Shown here piece by piece: positions 53,500 through 62,312 of a DNA stretch of 64,000 nucleotides. Below the pieces are notes generated by a model. The model ran no database searches. It saw only the letters and a program-made list of their open reading frames with translations, and was not told the DNA's origin. The position numbers and the translations under genes are program-made. The stretch comes from Rhodovulum strictum (GTDB lineage Bacteria > Pseudomonadota > Alphaproteobacteria > Rhodobacterales > Rhodobacteraceae): contig NZ_WJPO01000009.1 of the NCBI RefSeq assembly GCF_009649175.1, forward strand, positions 41,118-105,117, read 5' to 3'. Position 1 is the stretch's first letter. Every line of letters starts with the position of its first letter.

Positions 53500-54696
53500 A
53501 TGCTGTCTGGCAAACGGGTTCTTCTTATCGTCTCGGGCGGGATCGCCGCCTACAAGGTTCTGGACCTGGTGCGCCGCTTGCGCGAGCGTGGCGTGGCGGT
53601 CAGCCCGGTGATGACGCGGGCGGCTGCCGAGTTCGTTACCCCTCTGTCGCTGTCGGCACTGGCGGGCGAACAGGTCTACCGCGAGCTGTTCGACCTGACC
53701 GACGAGGCCGAGATGGGGCATATCCGGTTGTCGCGCTCGGCCGATCTGGTGGTGGTGGCGCCTGCCACGGCGGATCTGATGGCCAGAATGGCGGGGGGGC
53801 ATGCCGACGATCTTGCCTCGACGCTCTTGTTGGCCACCGATACGCCGGTGCTGGTTGCGCCCGCGATGAATGTGCGGATGTGGCAGCACCCGGCGACCCG
53901 GCGCAATGTCGAGACGCTGCGCGCGGACGGGGTGCGGTTCGTCGGGCCGAACGAGGGCGACATGGCCTGCGGCGAATACGGGCCGGGGCGCATGGCCGAG
54001 GTGCCCGAGATCATGGCCGCCATCGAGACCGCGCTGGCGGACGGGCCGCTCAGGGGGCGGCGCATCGTCGTGACCTCGGGGCCGACGCATGAGCCGATCG
54101 ACCCGGTGCGCTACATCGCCAACCGGTCCTCGGGCGCGCAGGGCACGGCGCTGGCGCGCGCGCTGGCGGGGCTGGGGGCCGAGGTGGTGTTCGTCACCGG
54201 CCCCGCAACCGTGCCGCCCCCCGCGGGGGTCGAGGTGATCCGCGTCGAGACCGCGCAACAGATGCTGGCCGCCGTGCAGGCCGCGCTGCCCGCGGATGCG
54301 GCGGTCTTTGCGGCTGCCGTGGCGGACTGGCGCGTGGCGAACGCCGCTGACCGGAAGGTGAAGAAGGACGGATCGGGGCGCGCGCCCGCGCTCGATCTGG
54401 CCGAAAACCCCGACATCCTGGCCAATGTCGCGGGGATGGGGCAGGGCCGGCCGCGGCTTGTCGTGGGCTTTGCCGCCGAAACCCATGATGTCGAGGCCCA
54501 TGCACGGGCCAAGCGCGCGCGCAAGGGCTGCGACTGGATCGTGGCCAATGATGTCTCGCCCGGCACGGGCATCATGGGCGGGACCGAGAACGAGGTGACG
54601 CTGATCACCGAAGACGGCGCCGAGACCTGGCCGCGGCTGACCAAGGACGAGGTTGCCCAGCGCCTCGCGCAGCGGATCGCCGAGGCGCTGGCATGA
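53500..54696 (+). CDS. coaBC: Phosphopantothenoylcysteine decarboxylase/synthetase CoaBC
   Basis: 398 residues, bifunctional enzyme of coenzyme A synthesis. CoaC half: flavodoxin-like [40 protein letters not shown] and [16 protein letters not shown]. CoaB half: [34 protein letters not shown] and the dimer/CTP region [19 protein letters not shown]. It overlaps dut by 4 bases. Confidence 0.96.
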   Translation: MLSGKRVLLIVSGGIAAYKVLDLVRRLRERGVAVSPVMTRAAAEFVTPLSLSALAGEQVYRELFDLTDEAEMGHIRLSRSADLVVVAPATADLMARMAGGHADDLASTLLLATDTPVLVAPAMNVRMWQHPATRRNVETLRADGVRFVGPNEGDMACGEYGPGRMAEVPEIMAAIETALADGPLRGRRIVVTSGPTHEPIDPVRYIANRSSGAQGTALARALAGLGAEVVFVTGPATVPPPAGVEVIRVETAQQMLAAVQAALPADAAVFAAAVADWRVANAADRKVKKDGSGRAPALDLAENPDILANVAGMGQGRPRLVVGFAAETHDVEAHARAKRARKGCDWIVANDVSPGTGIMGGTENEVTLITEDGAETWPRLTKDEVAQRLAQRIAEALA

Positions 54697-55160
54697 TCCC
54701 CACCCTGCGCATCCTGTGGGAGGACTGGGCCGACCGCGACCTGCCCTTGCCCTCCTACGAAACCGCGGGCGCGGCGGGGGCGGATATCCGCGCCAACCTG
54801 CCGCCCGACATCCGGGCCGAGGGGTTCACCCTTCAGCCGATGGAGCGGCGCATCGCGCCCACCGGCTTTCGCATGGCCTTTCCGCCGGGGTTCGAGGTGC
54901 AGATCCGCCCGCGCTCCGGCCTTGCGCTGAAGCACGGGATCACGCTGCCGAACACGCCCGGCACCATCGACAGCGACTATCGCGGGCCGCTGGGCGTGCT
55001 GCTGGTGAACCTGGGGGATGCGCCCTACACGATCCATCATGGCGACCGGATCGCGCAGATGATCGTGGCGCCGGTGGTGCAGGCCGCGTTCTCGGTCGTC
55101 GCGGATCTGGACGAAACCGCGCGGGGCGAGGGCGGCTTCGGCTCGACGGGGCGGGGCTGA
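54693..55160 (+). CDS. dut: dUTP diphosphatase
   Basis: 155 residues, trimeric dUTPase keeping uracil out of DNA. The five motifs are visible, for example [65 protein letters not shown] and the C-terminal [10 protein letters not shown]. coaBC-dut-moeB overlap at ATGA/TGATG junctions, so they are one operon. Confidence 0.97.
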   Translation: MIPTLRILWEDWADRDLPLPSYETAGAAGADIRANLPPDIRAEGFTLQPMERRIAPTGFRMAFPPGFEVQIRPRSGLALKHGITLPNTPGTIDSDYRGPLGVLLVNLGDAPYTIHHGDRIAQMIVAPVVQAAFSVVADLDETARGEGGFGSTGRG

Positions 55161-56203
55161 TGGGGCTGGTCCTGGGGCTGGCGCTGGCGCTCTGGGGGCT
55201 TGGTGCGCTGATGAAGGTCTCGGCCTGGGTGCGCTGGGGCATGATTGGCGCGCTTTATGCGGGTGTGCTGGCGGTGCAACTGACGTTGCCCGCAGCGCAT
55301 CCGTTGCGCACGGCGCTGGGCGGCACGCCCGAGGGCTGGGCCGCGCTGGGCGTGGCGGCGGGGCTGGCGCTGGCCTATCGCATGGGGCTTGGCGCGCTGC
55401 GCCGCCGGGCGCGGCAGCCCGCGCCCGAGCCGACCCAACCGGGTCCGTTCCGCCCCGCCGAACTGGACCGCTATGCCCGCCATATCGTATTGCGCGAGAT
55501 CGGCGGGCCGGGGCAGCGGCGGCTGAAACAGGCGCGCGTTCTGGTGATCGGGGCAGGGGGGCTTGGCTCGCCCGCGCTTCTGTATCTGGGGGCGGCGGGG
55601 GTGGGCAATCTGGGGGTGATCGACGACGACATCGTGTCGAACTCGAACCTTCAGCGGCAGGTGATCCATACCGATGCCCGGATCGGGATGCCCAAGGTAT
55701 TCTCGGCCGCCGAGGCGATCGCTGCGCAGAACCCCTTTGTCACGGTACGGCCCTATAACCGGCGGCTGGACGAGGCCGTGGCGCGGGTACTGTTTGCCGA
55801 ACATGACCTGATCCTGGACGGGTCGGACAATTTCACGACGCGCTATCTGGTGAACCGTGTCGCGGCGGAACTGGGCAAGCCGCTGATCGCTGCGGCGATG
55901 AGCCAGTGGGAAGGGCAGATCAGCCTCTATGATCCCGCCCGGGGCACGCCCTGCTATGCCTGTGTCTTTCCGCAGGCGCCTGCGCCGGGGCTTGCGCCCT
56001 CTTGCGCCGAGGCGGGGGTTCTGGGGCCCTTGCCGGGCGTGATGGGGGCGATGATGGCGCTGGAGGCGGTCAAGGCGCTGACCGGGGCGGGCGAGGGGCT
56101 GCGCGGGCGGATGCTGATCTATGACGCGCTTCAGGGCGAGACGCGGGTGATCGGGTTGAAGCGGCGGCCGGGTTGCGCGGTTTGCGGTGCCGGGTCCGCC
56201 TGA
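55160..56203 (+). CDS. ThiF/MoeB/HesA-family adenylyltransferase with membrane extension
   Basis: 347 residues. An N-terminal ~90 residues with about three hydrophobic segments (VLGLALALWGLGALMKVSAW, GMIGALYAGVLAVQLTLPAA and GWAALGVAAGLALAYRMGLG) precede the E1-like domain: RYARHIVLREIGGPGQRRLK, VLVIGAGGLGSPALLYLGAA, NSNLQRQVIHTDARIG, LILDGSDNFTTRYLVNRVAA, and Zn ligands CYAC and CAVC. It adenylates the C-terminal Gly-Gly of a sulfur-carrier protein (MoaD/ThiS type); which one is not settled. Confidence 0.88.
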   Translation: MGLVLGLALALWGLGALMKVSAWVRWGMIGALYAGVLAVQLTLPAAHPLRTALGGTPEGWAALGVAAGLALAYRMGLGALRRRARQPAPEPTQPGPFRPAELDRYARHIVLREIGGPGQRRLKQARVLVIGAGGLGSPALLYLGAAGVGNLGVIDDDIVSNSNLQRQVIHTDARIGMPKVFSAAEAIAAQNPFVTVRPYNRRLDEAVARVLFAEHDLILDGSDNFTTRYLVNRVAAELGKPLIAAAMSQWEGQISLYDPARGTPCYACVFPQAPAPGLAPSCAEAGVLGPLPGVMGAMMALEAVKALTGAGEGLRGRMLIYDALQGETRVIGLKRRPGCAVCGAGSA

Positions 56204-56220
56204 CGGCGGATGCCTCCGGC

Positions 56221-56245
56221 GGGGATATTTCCGGCCAGAAGAAGG
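56221..56245 (+). repeat. Dispersed motif, copy e
   Basis: The plus strand reads GGGGATATTTCCGGCCAGAA followed by GAAGG, 17 bases past the ThiF/MoeB-like stop and preceded by CTCCGGC. Confidence 0.65.
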
Positions 56246-56246
56246 C

Positions 56247-57131
56247 TCAGGGCGCGGTTTTGCGGGCCGGGTCGAAATGGATGATGACGTCGGCGCCGGG
56301 AAACTCGGCAAGGATGGCGTGTTTCAGCGCCGCACCGATGGCATGGGCAGCGTTCAGGCTCTGGTCGCCGTCGAGTTCGACATGGAGGTTGACAAAAAGC
56401 CGTGAGCCCGAGCGCCGCGTCTTGAGGTCGTGAAAGCCGTGGACGCCGGGCTGCGTGCGGGCCAGTTCCGCGATGCGGGCGATGATCACCGGATCGGCGG
56501 CGCGGTCCATCAGCGCGTCCCACGCCCCCTTGCCGATGCCCATGGCGCCGACGGTCAGCATGGCGGCGGCGGCCAGCGCGATGGCTGAATCCAGGCGCAC
56601 CAGTCCGAACTGCGCCGAGGCCCAGAGCGCGAGAATGGCACCGAAATTGGGCAGCAGATCGCCCAGATAATGCAGGGAGTCGGCCTTGACCACGCGGTTG
56701 CCGGTCCGCGCCGCAACGCGCCGCTGCCAGAGCACCAGCGCCAGCGTCAGCACGATCGAGACGACCATCGCCACGATGCCGCGGGTTTCCGAGGTCAGCG
56801 CCACCGGCTCGGGCGCGAGCAGCCGGCCGATTGCGGCAAAGGCGATCACCCCGGCCGAGGCAAGGATGAAGGCCGCCTGGCCGAGGGCGGCAAGATCCTC
56901 GGCGGCGGAATGGCCGAAGGCGTGGTCCTCGTCGGGCGGGCGGGCGGCATAGACGATGGCGGCGAGCGCGCCGAGCGACATCATCAGGTCAAGCGCGCTG
57001 TCCGCGAGCGAGGCCGCCACCGACAGCGACTGCGTCTCGCCCAGCGCCCAGAGCTTGATCGCGACAAGCGTGATTGCGGTCGCGACCGAGGCGATCCCGG
57101 CAGAGAGATTCAGGCGGGCTGGGCTGGACAT
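56247..57131 (-). CDS. Cation diffusion facilitator (CDF) metal efflux protein
   Basis: 294 residues, six helices and a C-terminal cytoplasmic domain. Metal-site helices: SLADSALDLMMSLGALAAIV (with the D...D of helix 2), DEDHAFGHSAAEDLAALGQA and VKADSLHYLGDLLPNFGAIL (H...D of helix 5). The DHAFGHSAAED loop and D-D/H-D quartet suit Fe2+/Zn2+ exporters of the FieF kind. Metal specificity is not determined here. The start chosen is the MSSPARLNLS methionine. Confidence 0.9.
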   Translation of the reverse strand: MSSPARLNLSAGIASVATAITLVAIKLWALGETQSLSVAASLADSALDLMMSLGALAAIVYAARPPDEDHAFGHSAAEDLAALGQAAFILASAGVIAFAAIGRLLAPEPVALTSETRGIVAMVVSIVLTLALVLWQRRVAARTGNRVVKADSLHYLGDLLPNFGAILALWASAQFGLVRLDSAIALAAAAMLTVGAMGIGKGAWDALMDRAADPVIIARIAELARTQPGVHGFHDLKTRRSGSRLFVNLHVELDGDQSLNAAHAIGAALKHAILAEFPGADVIIHFDPARKTAP

Positions 57132-57191
57132 GGGCGGGGTCCGTCGCGCGGTTCGGCCCCGCATAGCGCGCCCGGGCGGGGGGGCGCAAGC

Positions 57192-57710
57192 CTAGTCGCG
57201 GATCTCCTCGGGATCGACGCCCCAGAGCGCGCCCTTGGGCGCCCAGCCCGAGCGGCCCTCGGCCGAGATCCGGCACCAGCCCGGCTGGCAGGCACCGAGT
57301 CTTGCGATCACGCCGCGTTCGGCCTGGGCCACGATCGGGGCATCCTCGCGCGGTGTCCGGCGCATCGGGACCATGTCCTCCTCGACCAGGACGGTGCGCA
57401 CGCCCGACAACAGCGAGTAGTGCATCCAGCCGCCCGCCCCGTCGCGATCCTGTACCCGGCGCCAATGGCCGTATTCGGCGGTGATCTGCAACGGCATGCC
57501 GCGCTGGGTATAGACCCAGTCGACCCGGTGGCTGAGGCTGGGGCCGCGCCGGACATTGCTTTCCCCCGCCTTGAGCGAGACATAGCGGGGCAGCGGCAGG
57601 TTCGTGACCGGCCCGCGTTCGGTGGCCTGAACAGGCACCGCGAGAGCCATCATGCAAAGAAATAGACCAAGGGCCGATCCCGCGATCCGCCCGGTTGCGC
57701 GCTGCGCCAT
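57192..57710 (-). CDS. Secreted SH3-domain protein
   Basis: 172 residues. Signal peptide (LGLFLCMMALAVPVQATERG), then two bacterial SH3-like modules: YVSLKAGESNVRRGPSLSHR with GMPLQITAEYGHWRRVQDRD GAGGWMHYSLL, and DMVPMRRTPREDAPIVAQAE with GWCRISAEGRSGWAPKGALW. Probable periplasmic cell-wall-associated role. It is divergent from the dehydrogenase gene. Confidence 0.85.
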   Translation of the reverse strand: MAQRATGRIAGSALGLFLCMMALAVPVQATERGPVTNLPLPRYVSLKAGESNVRRGPSLSHRVDWVYTQRGMPLQITAEYGHWRRVQDRDGAGGWMHYSLLSGVRTVLVEEDMVPMRRTPREDAPIVAQAERGVIARLGACQPGWCRISAEGRSGWAPKGALWGVDPEEIRD

Positions 57711-57811
57711 GTCTGTCCTGTCCGTTCCTGCCCCGGGGTCTTGTGCCCTGCCCCGAACTTCGACAGTTTGCCACTGACGCCGCGGATTGGAAAGCAGGAG
57801 GAGACACGAGG

Positions 57812-58798
57812 ATGCCCGCTCAACGTCTGAGTGTTGTCGTGACGCGACGCCTGCCCGAGCCGGTCGAGACCCGGATGACGGAGCTGTTCGAGGTCGAGCT
57901 GAACGAGACCGACACCAGGATGGACCGCGAGGCGCTGATCGAGGCGATGCGGCGAGCCGATGTGCTGGTGCCCTGCGTGACCGACCGGATCGACCAGTCG
58001 ATGCTGGCTGCGGCGGGCGACCGGCTGAAGCTGATCGCGAATTACGGTGCGGGGATCGACCATCTGGATATCCAGACCGCGCGGCAGCGGGGGATCCTCG
58101 TCTCGAACACGCCCGATGTCGTGACCGAGGACACGGCCGACATGACCATCGCGTTGATGCTGGCGGTCACAAGGCGCATCCCCGAGGGGCTGGCGGTGAT
58201 GCAGGCGGGCGCGTGGCGCGGCTGGGCGCCCACCGCCTTCATGGGCGGGCGGATCGGCGGGCGGCGGCTGGGCATCCTCGGGATGGGCCGGATCGGGCAG
58301 GCGGTGGCGCGGCGGGCCCGCGCCTTCGGGATGCAGATCCATTACCACAACCGCAAGCGCCTGCGCCCCGAGATCGAGGACGAGCTTGAGGCGACTTACT
58401 GGGACAGCCTCGATCAGATGGTCAGCCGCGTCGACGTGCTGTCGATCAACTGCCCGCACACGCCCTCGACCTTCCATCTGCTGAACGCGCGGCGGCTGAA
58501 GCTGATGAAGAATGATGCGGTGATCGTGAACACCTCGCGCGGCGAGGTGATCGACGAGAACGCGCTGACGCGGATGCTGCGCACGGGCGAACTGGGCGGT
58601 GCCGGGCTGGATGTGTTCGAACATGGCCATGAGATCAACCCGCGCCTGCGCGAACTGCCGAATGTCGTGCTGCTGCCGCATATGGGATCCGCGACCATCG
58701 AGGGGCGGATCGAGATGGGCGAGAAGGTCATCATCAACATCAAGACCTTCGCCGACGGCCACCGCCCGCCCGATCTGGTCCTGCCCTCGATGTTCTGA
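57812..58798 (+). CDS. D-2-hydroxyacid dehydrogenase (glyoxylate/hydroxypyruvate reductase type)
   Basis: 328 residues. Rossmann motif LGILGMGRIGQAVARRARAF, substrate loop LIANYGAGIDHLDIQTARQR with SNTPDVVTEDTADMTIALML, and the catalytic Arg/Glu/His in VNTSRGEVIDENALTRMLRT and VVLLPHMGSATIEGRIEMG. The sequence fits D-glycerate dehydrogenase/glyoxylate reductase; the true substrate among glyoxylate and hydroxypyruvate is inferred only. A role in recycling 2-phosphoglycolate-derived glyoxylate beside RuBisCO would make sense. Confidence 0.9.
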   Translation: MPAQRLSVVVTRRLPEPVETRMTELFEVELNETDTRMDREALIEAMRRADVLVPCVTDRIDQSMLAAAGDRLKLIANYGAGIDHLDIQTARQRGILVSNTPDVVTEDTADMTIALMLAVTRRIPEGLAVMQAGAWRGWAPTAFMGGRIGGRRLGILGMGRIGQAVARRARAFGMQIHYHNRKRLRPEIEDELEATYWDSLDQMVSRVDVLSINCPHTPSTFHLLNARRLKLMKNDAVIVNTSRGEVIDENALTRMLRTGELGGAGLDVFEHGHEINPRLRELPNVVLLPHMGSATIEGRIEMGEKVIINIKTFADGHRPPDLVLPSMF

Positions 58799-58876
58799 CA
58801 GGCGGATCGCCGGGCGCCCCGGCCAGCCCCTGACCTTGCGATTCCCGGCAGGCGCAGCCCATGCCCGCCGCTTCCT

Positions 58877-58902
58877 CCTTCTTCTGGCCGCAAATATCCC
58901 GG
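58877..58902 (-). repeat. Dispersed motif, copy f
   Basis: The minus strand reads CCGGGATATTTGCGGCCAGA followed by AGAAGG. It lies 79 bases after the dehydrogenase stop, in the opposite orientation to that gene. Confidence 0.6.
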
Positions 58903-58918
58903 GGGGAGTCCGAAGGAC

Positions 58919-58940
58919 GGGGGGCAGGGCCCCCCTTTTT
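58919..58940 (+). terminator. Rho-independent terminator
   Basis: GGGGGGC-AGG-GCCCCCC (58919-58935) followed by TTTTT (58936-58940): a perfect 7-bp stem with T-run, ending the dehydrogenase transcript. The rest of the 303-bp gap to 59102 holds motif copy f and the inverted repeat at 59010. Confidence 0.85.
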
Positions 58941-59009
58941 CTGCTGTCCTGCGCCGGGGTACTAGTCCGTCGCCGCGGCGCGCGCCTGCCCGGGCCGCTC
59001 AAGGTCGTT

Positions 59010-59024
59010 TTCGCGCGACGCGAA
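59010..59024. promoter_or_regulatory. Inverted repeat upstream of the FAD/GcvT gene
   Basis: TTCGCG-CGA-CGCGAA (59010-59024), a perfect 6-bp dyad. A second palindrome, CCGCTAGCGG, lies at about 59067-59076, 26 bases before the start codon. Possible operators. Confidence 0.35.
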
Positions 59025-59101
59025 GTCGGATGGACATCGCGGCCGCCCGGTGAATTCCTCTAACTGTCCGCTAGCGGGACCAGATTCAGTGAGGCGAGCC
59101 C

Positions 59102-61600
59102 ATGAAGACCCATGTCAAAGCCCTTGTCGTCGGTGGCGGTGCCGTCGGTGCATCGATCGCCTATCATCTGGCCCGGGCGGGCTGGGACACGATTCTGCTG
59201 GAACGCGACGAGCTGACCTCGGGCAGCACCTGGCATGCGGCGGGGCTCTTGCCCTATTTCAACATGTCCTTCGCGACGACCCATATCCACGACTACTCGA
59301 TCCGGTTCTACAAGGGGCTCGAGGCCGAGACGGGCCTGAACCCCGGTTTCTTCGTGGTGGGCAACCTGCGGATGGCGCAAAGCCGGGCACGCATGGACGA
59401 GTACATGCTTTACGCCACCACCGCCGAAACCTGCGGCGTGCCCTATGAATGGCTGACACCCGAAGAGATCAAGGCGCGCTGGCCGCTGGTGCGCACCGAC
59501 GATCTGGTGGGCGCGCTGTTCCATCCCACGGATGGCTACATCAACCCCGCCGATGTCACGCAGGCCATGGCCAAGGGCGCGCGCCAGTTCGGCGCCGTGA
59601 TCGAGCGCAAGTGGCAGGTGGACGGCTATGAATGGACCGGCTCGGAATGGCGGGTTACGGTCACGCGGATGGCCGAGAAGGGCGGCAACCTTGTCGCGAC
59701 CGAAGAACGCGCCGTCATCACCGCCGAGCATGTCGTCACCGCCACCGGCAACCACGCCCAGCGCACCGCCCGGCTTCTGGGGATCAGGACGCCCGCGATC
59801 CCGGTCGAGCATCAGTTCATCGTGACCGAGCCCGATCCCGCGCTGGTCGCCTGGCGCGAGGCGGGCAATCCCCAGCACCCGGTCCTGCGCGATGCCGATG
59901 CGAAATGGTATGTGCGCGAGGAACGCGGCGGCTGGATTCTCGGCCCCTATGAACGCGGCGCGCCTGCGCGGTTCGAATATGGCTGCCCCGACAGCTTCCG
60001 CGCCGACCTGTTCCCGCTGGATCTGGAACGGATCGAGGCGGAATACATGTCGATGATCCACCGCATCCCGTCCTCCGAGCATGTCGGGCTCAAGGACGAT
60101 TTCAACGGCCCGATCTGCTACACGCCCGATGGCAACCCGCTGCTCGGCCCCGCGCCGGGCCTGCGCAACATGTGGCTGGCCGAAGGCTTCAGCTTCGGCA
60201 TCACCGCGGCCGGGGGGGCGGGGCATTACCTTGCGCAACTGATGGTCGAGGGCGAGGCAGAGATCGACATGGGTGCGCTCGACCCCCGCCGCTTCGGTGG
60301 CTGGATGACGACCGAATACGCCGCCCGCAAGAACGAGGAGGCGTATGAGCACGTCTTCATCCTGCACCATCCCGACGAGGAACGGCCCGCCTGCCGTCCG
60401 CTGCGCACCTCGCCCGTCTATGACCGGCAGAAACGCCTTGGCGCGCAGTTCGGGCAGGTCAACGGCTGGGAGCGGCCCAATTATTACGGCCCCGAGGATG
60501 CGTCCGAGACATTCGACCATGATGCCCGCAGCTTCCGCCGGGGCGGCTGGTGGACCCATGCCGCCTATGAGGCCAAGGCGATCCGCGAACGCGCCGGGCT
60601 GATCGACGCCACCGCCTTTACCAAACATCTGGTGCGCGGACCCGGCGCGACCGCGTTTCTGGACTGGTTCACCTGCAACGCCCTGCCCAGGATCGGCCGC
60701 GTGAACCTGACCTATGCGTTGTCGGTGGCCGGGACGGTGCGGACCGAATACACCATCGTCCGGCTGTCCGAGCACGAATACTACCTCGTCTCCGCAGGGG
60801 CCTGGCAGGCTTATGACCACGATTTCCTGGTCAAGGCCGCCGAGGACAAGCGCGCCGAATTCGGTTGGATCGACATTCACGACGTCTCGACCCAATGGGG
60901 CGTCTTCGCGCTGGCCGGGCCGAATGCGCGGGCGATCCTGAACGATGTCGTGCGTGATGCCGACCCCGCCACCGTGCTTTCCAACAAGCGGTTTCCGTGG
61001 CTGTCGGCGCGCGATATCGAACTGGGCATGTGCCCCGTCCGCGCGCTGCGGGTGGCCTATACGGGCGAACTGGGCTGGGAGTTGCATCACCCCATCGAGA
61101 TGCAGAATTACCTGTGGGATCTGCTGATGGCGGCAGGCGAGAAGCACGGCATGGCGCTGGTCGGCGCGCGGGCGCAGAACTGGCTCAGGCAGGAAAAATC
61201 CTACCGCGCCTTCGGCGCCGAGCTTGGCCGCGACGCAACCCCGCTGGAAGCCGGCCTCGATCGTTTCGTGGATCTCTCCAAGGATTTTCACGGCAAGGCG
61301 GCGATGGCCGCCACGGGCCTCCGGTCGAAATGCGTGACGCTCCTGGTCGACGGGCCCGAGGATGCCGACCCCTGGGGCCGCGAGGCGCTTTACGATGGCG
61401 CAACGCGGGTCGGGCGGCTGACCTCGGGCGGCTGGTCGGTCGTCTTCGGCCGCTCGATCGCGATGGGCTATGTGCGGTCCGATCTGGCCGTGCCCGGCAC
61501 CCGGTTGCAGGTCCGCATGTTCGACCGGCTCTGGCCCGCCGAGATCGTCGAGGACAGCCCGCACGACCCCGCCAACGCCCGCATCCGGGCGGATGGCTAG
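59102..61600 (+). CDS. Dimethylglycine/sarcosine dehydrogenase-like FAD-GcvT enzyme
   Basis: 832 residues. N-terminal DAO-type FAD domain: ALVVGGGAVGASIAYHLARA, and TSGSTWHAAGLL whose His45 matches the residue that covalently binds FAD in dimethylglycine dehydrogenase. Then FAO_M central domain (MIHRIPSSEHVGLKDDFNGP, WLAEGFSFGITAAGGAGHYL) and C-terminal GcvT/aminomethyltransferase domains (GLIDATAFTKHLVRGPGATA, VAYTGELGWELHHPIEMQNY, SYRAFGAELGRDATPLEAGL), which pass the methyl carbon to tetrahydrofolate. It oxidatively demethylates an N-methyl amine such as dimethylglycine or sarcosine; the substrate is uncertain. GAGG ribosome site. A lone gene. Confidence 0.88.
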   Translation: MKTHVKALVVGGGAVGASIAYHLARAGWDTILLERDELTSGSTWHAAGLLPYFNMSFATTHIHDYSIRFYKGLEAETGLNPGFFVVGNLRMAQSRARMDEYMLYATTAETCGVPYEWLTPEEIKARWPLVRTDDLVGALFHPTDGYINPADVTQAMAKGARQFGAVIERKWQVDGYEWTGSEWRVTVTRMAEKGGNLVATEERAVITAEHVVTATGNHAQRTARLLGIRTPAIPVEHQFIVTEPDPALVAWREAGNPQHPVLRDADAKWYVREERGGWILGPYERGAPARFEYGCPDSFRADLFPLDLERIEAEYMSMIHRIPSSEHVGLKDDFNGPICYTPDGNPLLGPAPGLRNMWLAEGFSFGITAAGGAGHYLAQLMVEGEAEIDMGALDPRRFGGWMTTEYAARKNEEAYEHVFILHHPDEERPACRPLRTSPVYDRQKRLGAQFGQVNGWERPNYYGPEDASETFDHDARSFRRGGWWTHAAYEAKAIRERAGLIDATAFTKHLVRGPGATAFLDWFTCNALPRIGRVNLTYALSVAGTVRTEYTIVRLSEHEYYLVSAGAWQAYDHDFLVKAAEDKRAEFGWIDIHDVSTQWGVFALAGPNARAILNDVVRDADPATVLSNKRFPWLSARDIELGMCPVRALRVAYTGELGWELHHPIEMQNYLWDLLMAAGEKHGMALVGARAQNWLRQEKSYRAFGAELGRDATPLEAGLDRFVDLSKDFHGKAAMAATGLRSKCVTLLVDGPEDADPWGREALYDGATRVGRLTSGGWSVVFGRSIAMGYVRSDLAVPGTRLQVRMFDRLWPAEIVEDSPHDPANARIRADG

Positions 61601-61630
61601 TGTCGGGACCGACCGTGACAATCCCCGACA

Positions 61631-61697
61631 TGACCGCCCTCCCGAAGGGATCGTCGCAGACCCGCCATGGCACATCGATGCCACCGGAGGGCGGTCA
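61631..61697 (+). other. Branched RNA-like structure downstream of the FAD/GcvT gene
   Basis: A 12-bp perfect inverted repeat (TGACCGCCCTCC at 61631-61642, GGAGGGCGGTCA at 61686-61697) encloses a smaller hairpin TGGCA-CATCGA-TGCCA. Another stem, TGTCGGG/CCCGACA, lies just before it (about 61601-61630). No coding signal was found in this 328-bp gap (61601-61928); its 3' end carries the tRNA-Ser promoter. Confidence 0.5.
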
Positions 61698-61892
61698 CAT
61701 CATCAAGGCCCGTATGACCCCCCGGAACAAGGCCGCACCCGGCCACTGGTCCGGCCCCCGGGAAGTCAACGGGCCGACGCGGCGCCTATCCCGCACTTCC
61801 GTCACGCGGTCATAACGGGCCTTCCTTCCCTGTCCAACCCGACCGCCAGACGCGCCGGATCGGCGATTTGTGGACGCGTTGGCATAACGGCC

Positions 61893-61921
61893 TTGTTCTT
61901 GCCAATCCAGCCCGCTACAAG
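61893..61921 (+). promoter_or_regulatory. Putative promoter of tRNA-Ser
   Basis: TTGTTC (61893-61898), a 17-base spacer, TACAAG (61916-61921), ending 7 bases before the mature tRNA. Confidence 0.45.
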
Positions 61922-61928
61922 CGTCGCC

Positions 61929-62018
61929 GGAGACGTGGCCGAGTGGTCGAAGGCGCTCCCCTGCTAAGGGAGTAGACGGGAAACCGTCTCGTGGGTTCGA
62001 ATCCCATCGTCTCCGCCA
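61929..62018 (+). tRNA. tRNA-Ser (anticodon GCT)
   Basis: 90 bases, class II with long variable arm. Acceptor GGAGACG/CGTCTCC, discriminator G and encoded CCA; anticodon stem CTCCC/GGGAG with loop CTGCTAA (anticodon GCT, reading AGC/AGU); variable arm TAGACGGGAAACCGTCTC; T-arm GTGGG/CCCAT around TTCGAAT. Confidence 0.97.
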
Positions 62019-62044
62019 CTTGCCCTCGCGAAAGCTTTCTCCCG

Positions 62045-62066
62045 ATCCGGCTGCGGCCGGATTTTT
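62045..62066 (+). terminator. Rho-independent terminator of tRNA-Ser
   Basis: ATCCGGC-TGCG-GCCGGAT (62045-62062) followed by TTTT. From here to 62312 I see no gene or recognisable element; the sequence is slightly less GC-rich than the rest. Confidence 0.8.
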
Positions 62067-62312
62067 CCGTTGTTTTCGAGGGTTATGTGGGTTGGGCTGC
62101 GCACTGGCCCCGGCGCCAGGCTACCCGAAAGCGGTCTATCCGGGCCGATATTCTCCGGAGCTCTCGACTGCCCGATTTTGGTGTAGAGCCTGTAAGCCTC
62201 AGAAAATAAGAGAACAAATCGAAGGCTGACCTGAACACTTCGATGCCAGTGGCGCTATCGAGATGGAACCGGGATCGAACAACTCTGTCGCGCTTTGGCC
62301 TGAGCGCCAGAC

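Noticed and set aside
59060..61684. 874-residue frame antisense to the FAD/GcvT gene
   Set aside because: Antisense shadow; the plus strand shows an intact multi-domain enzyme.
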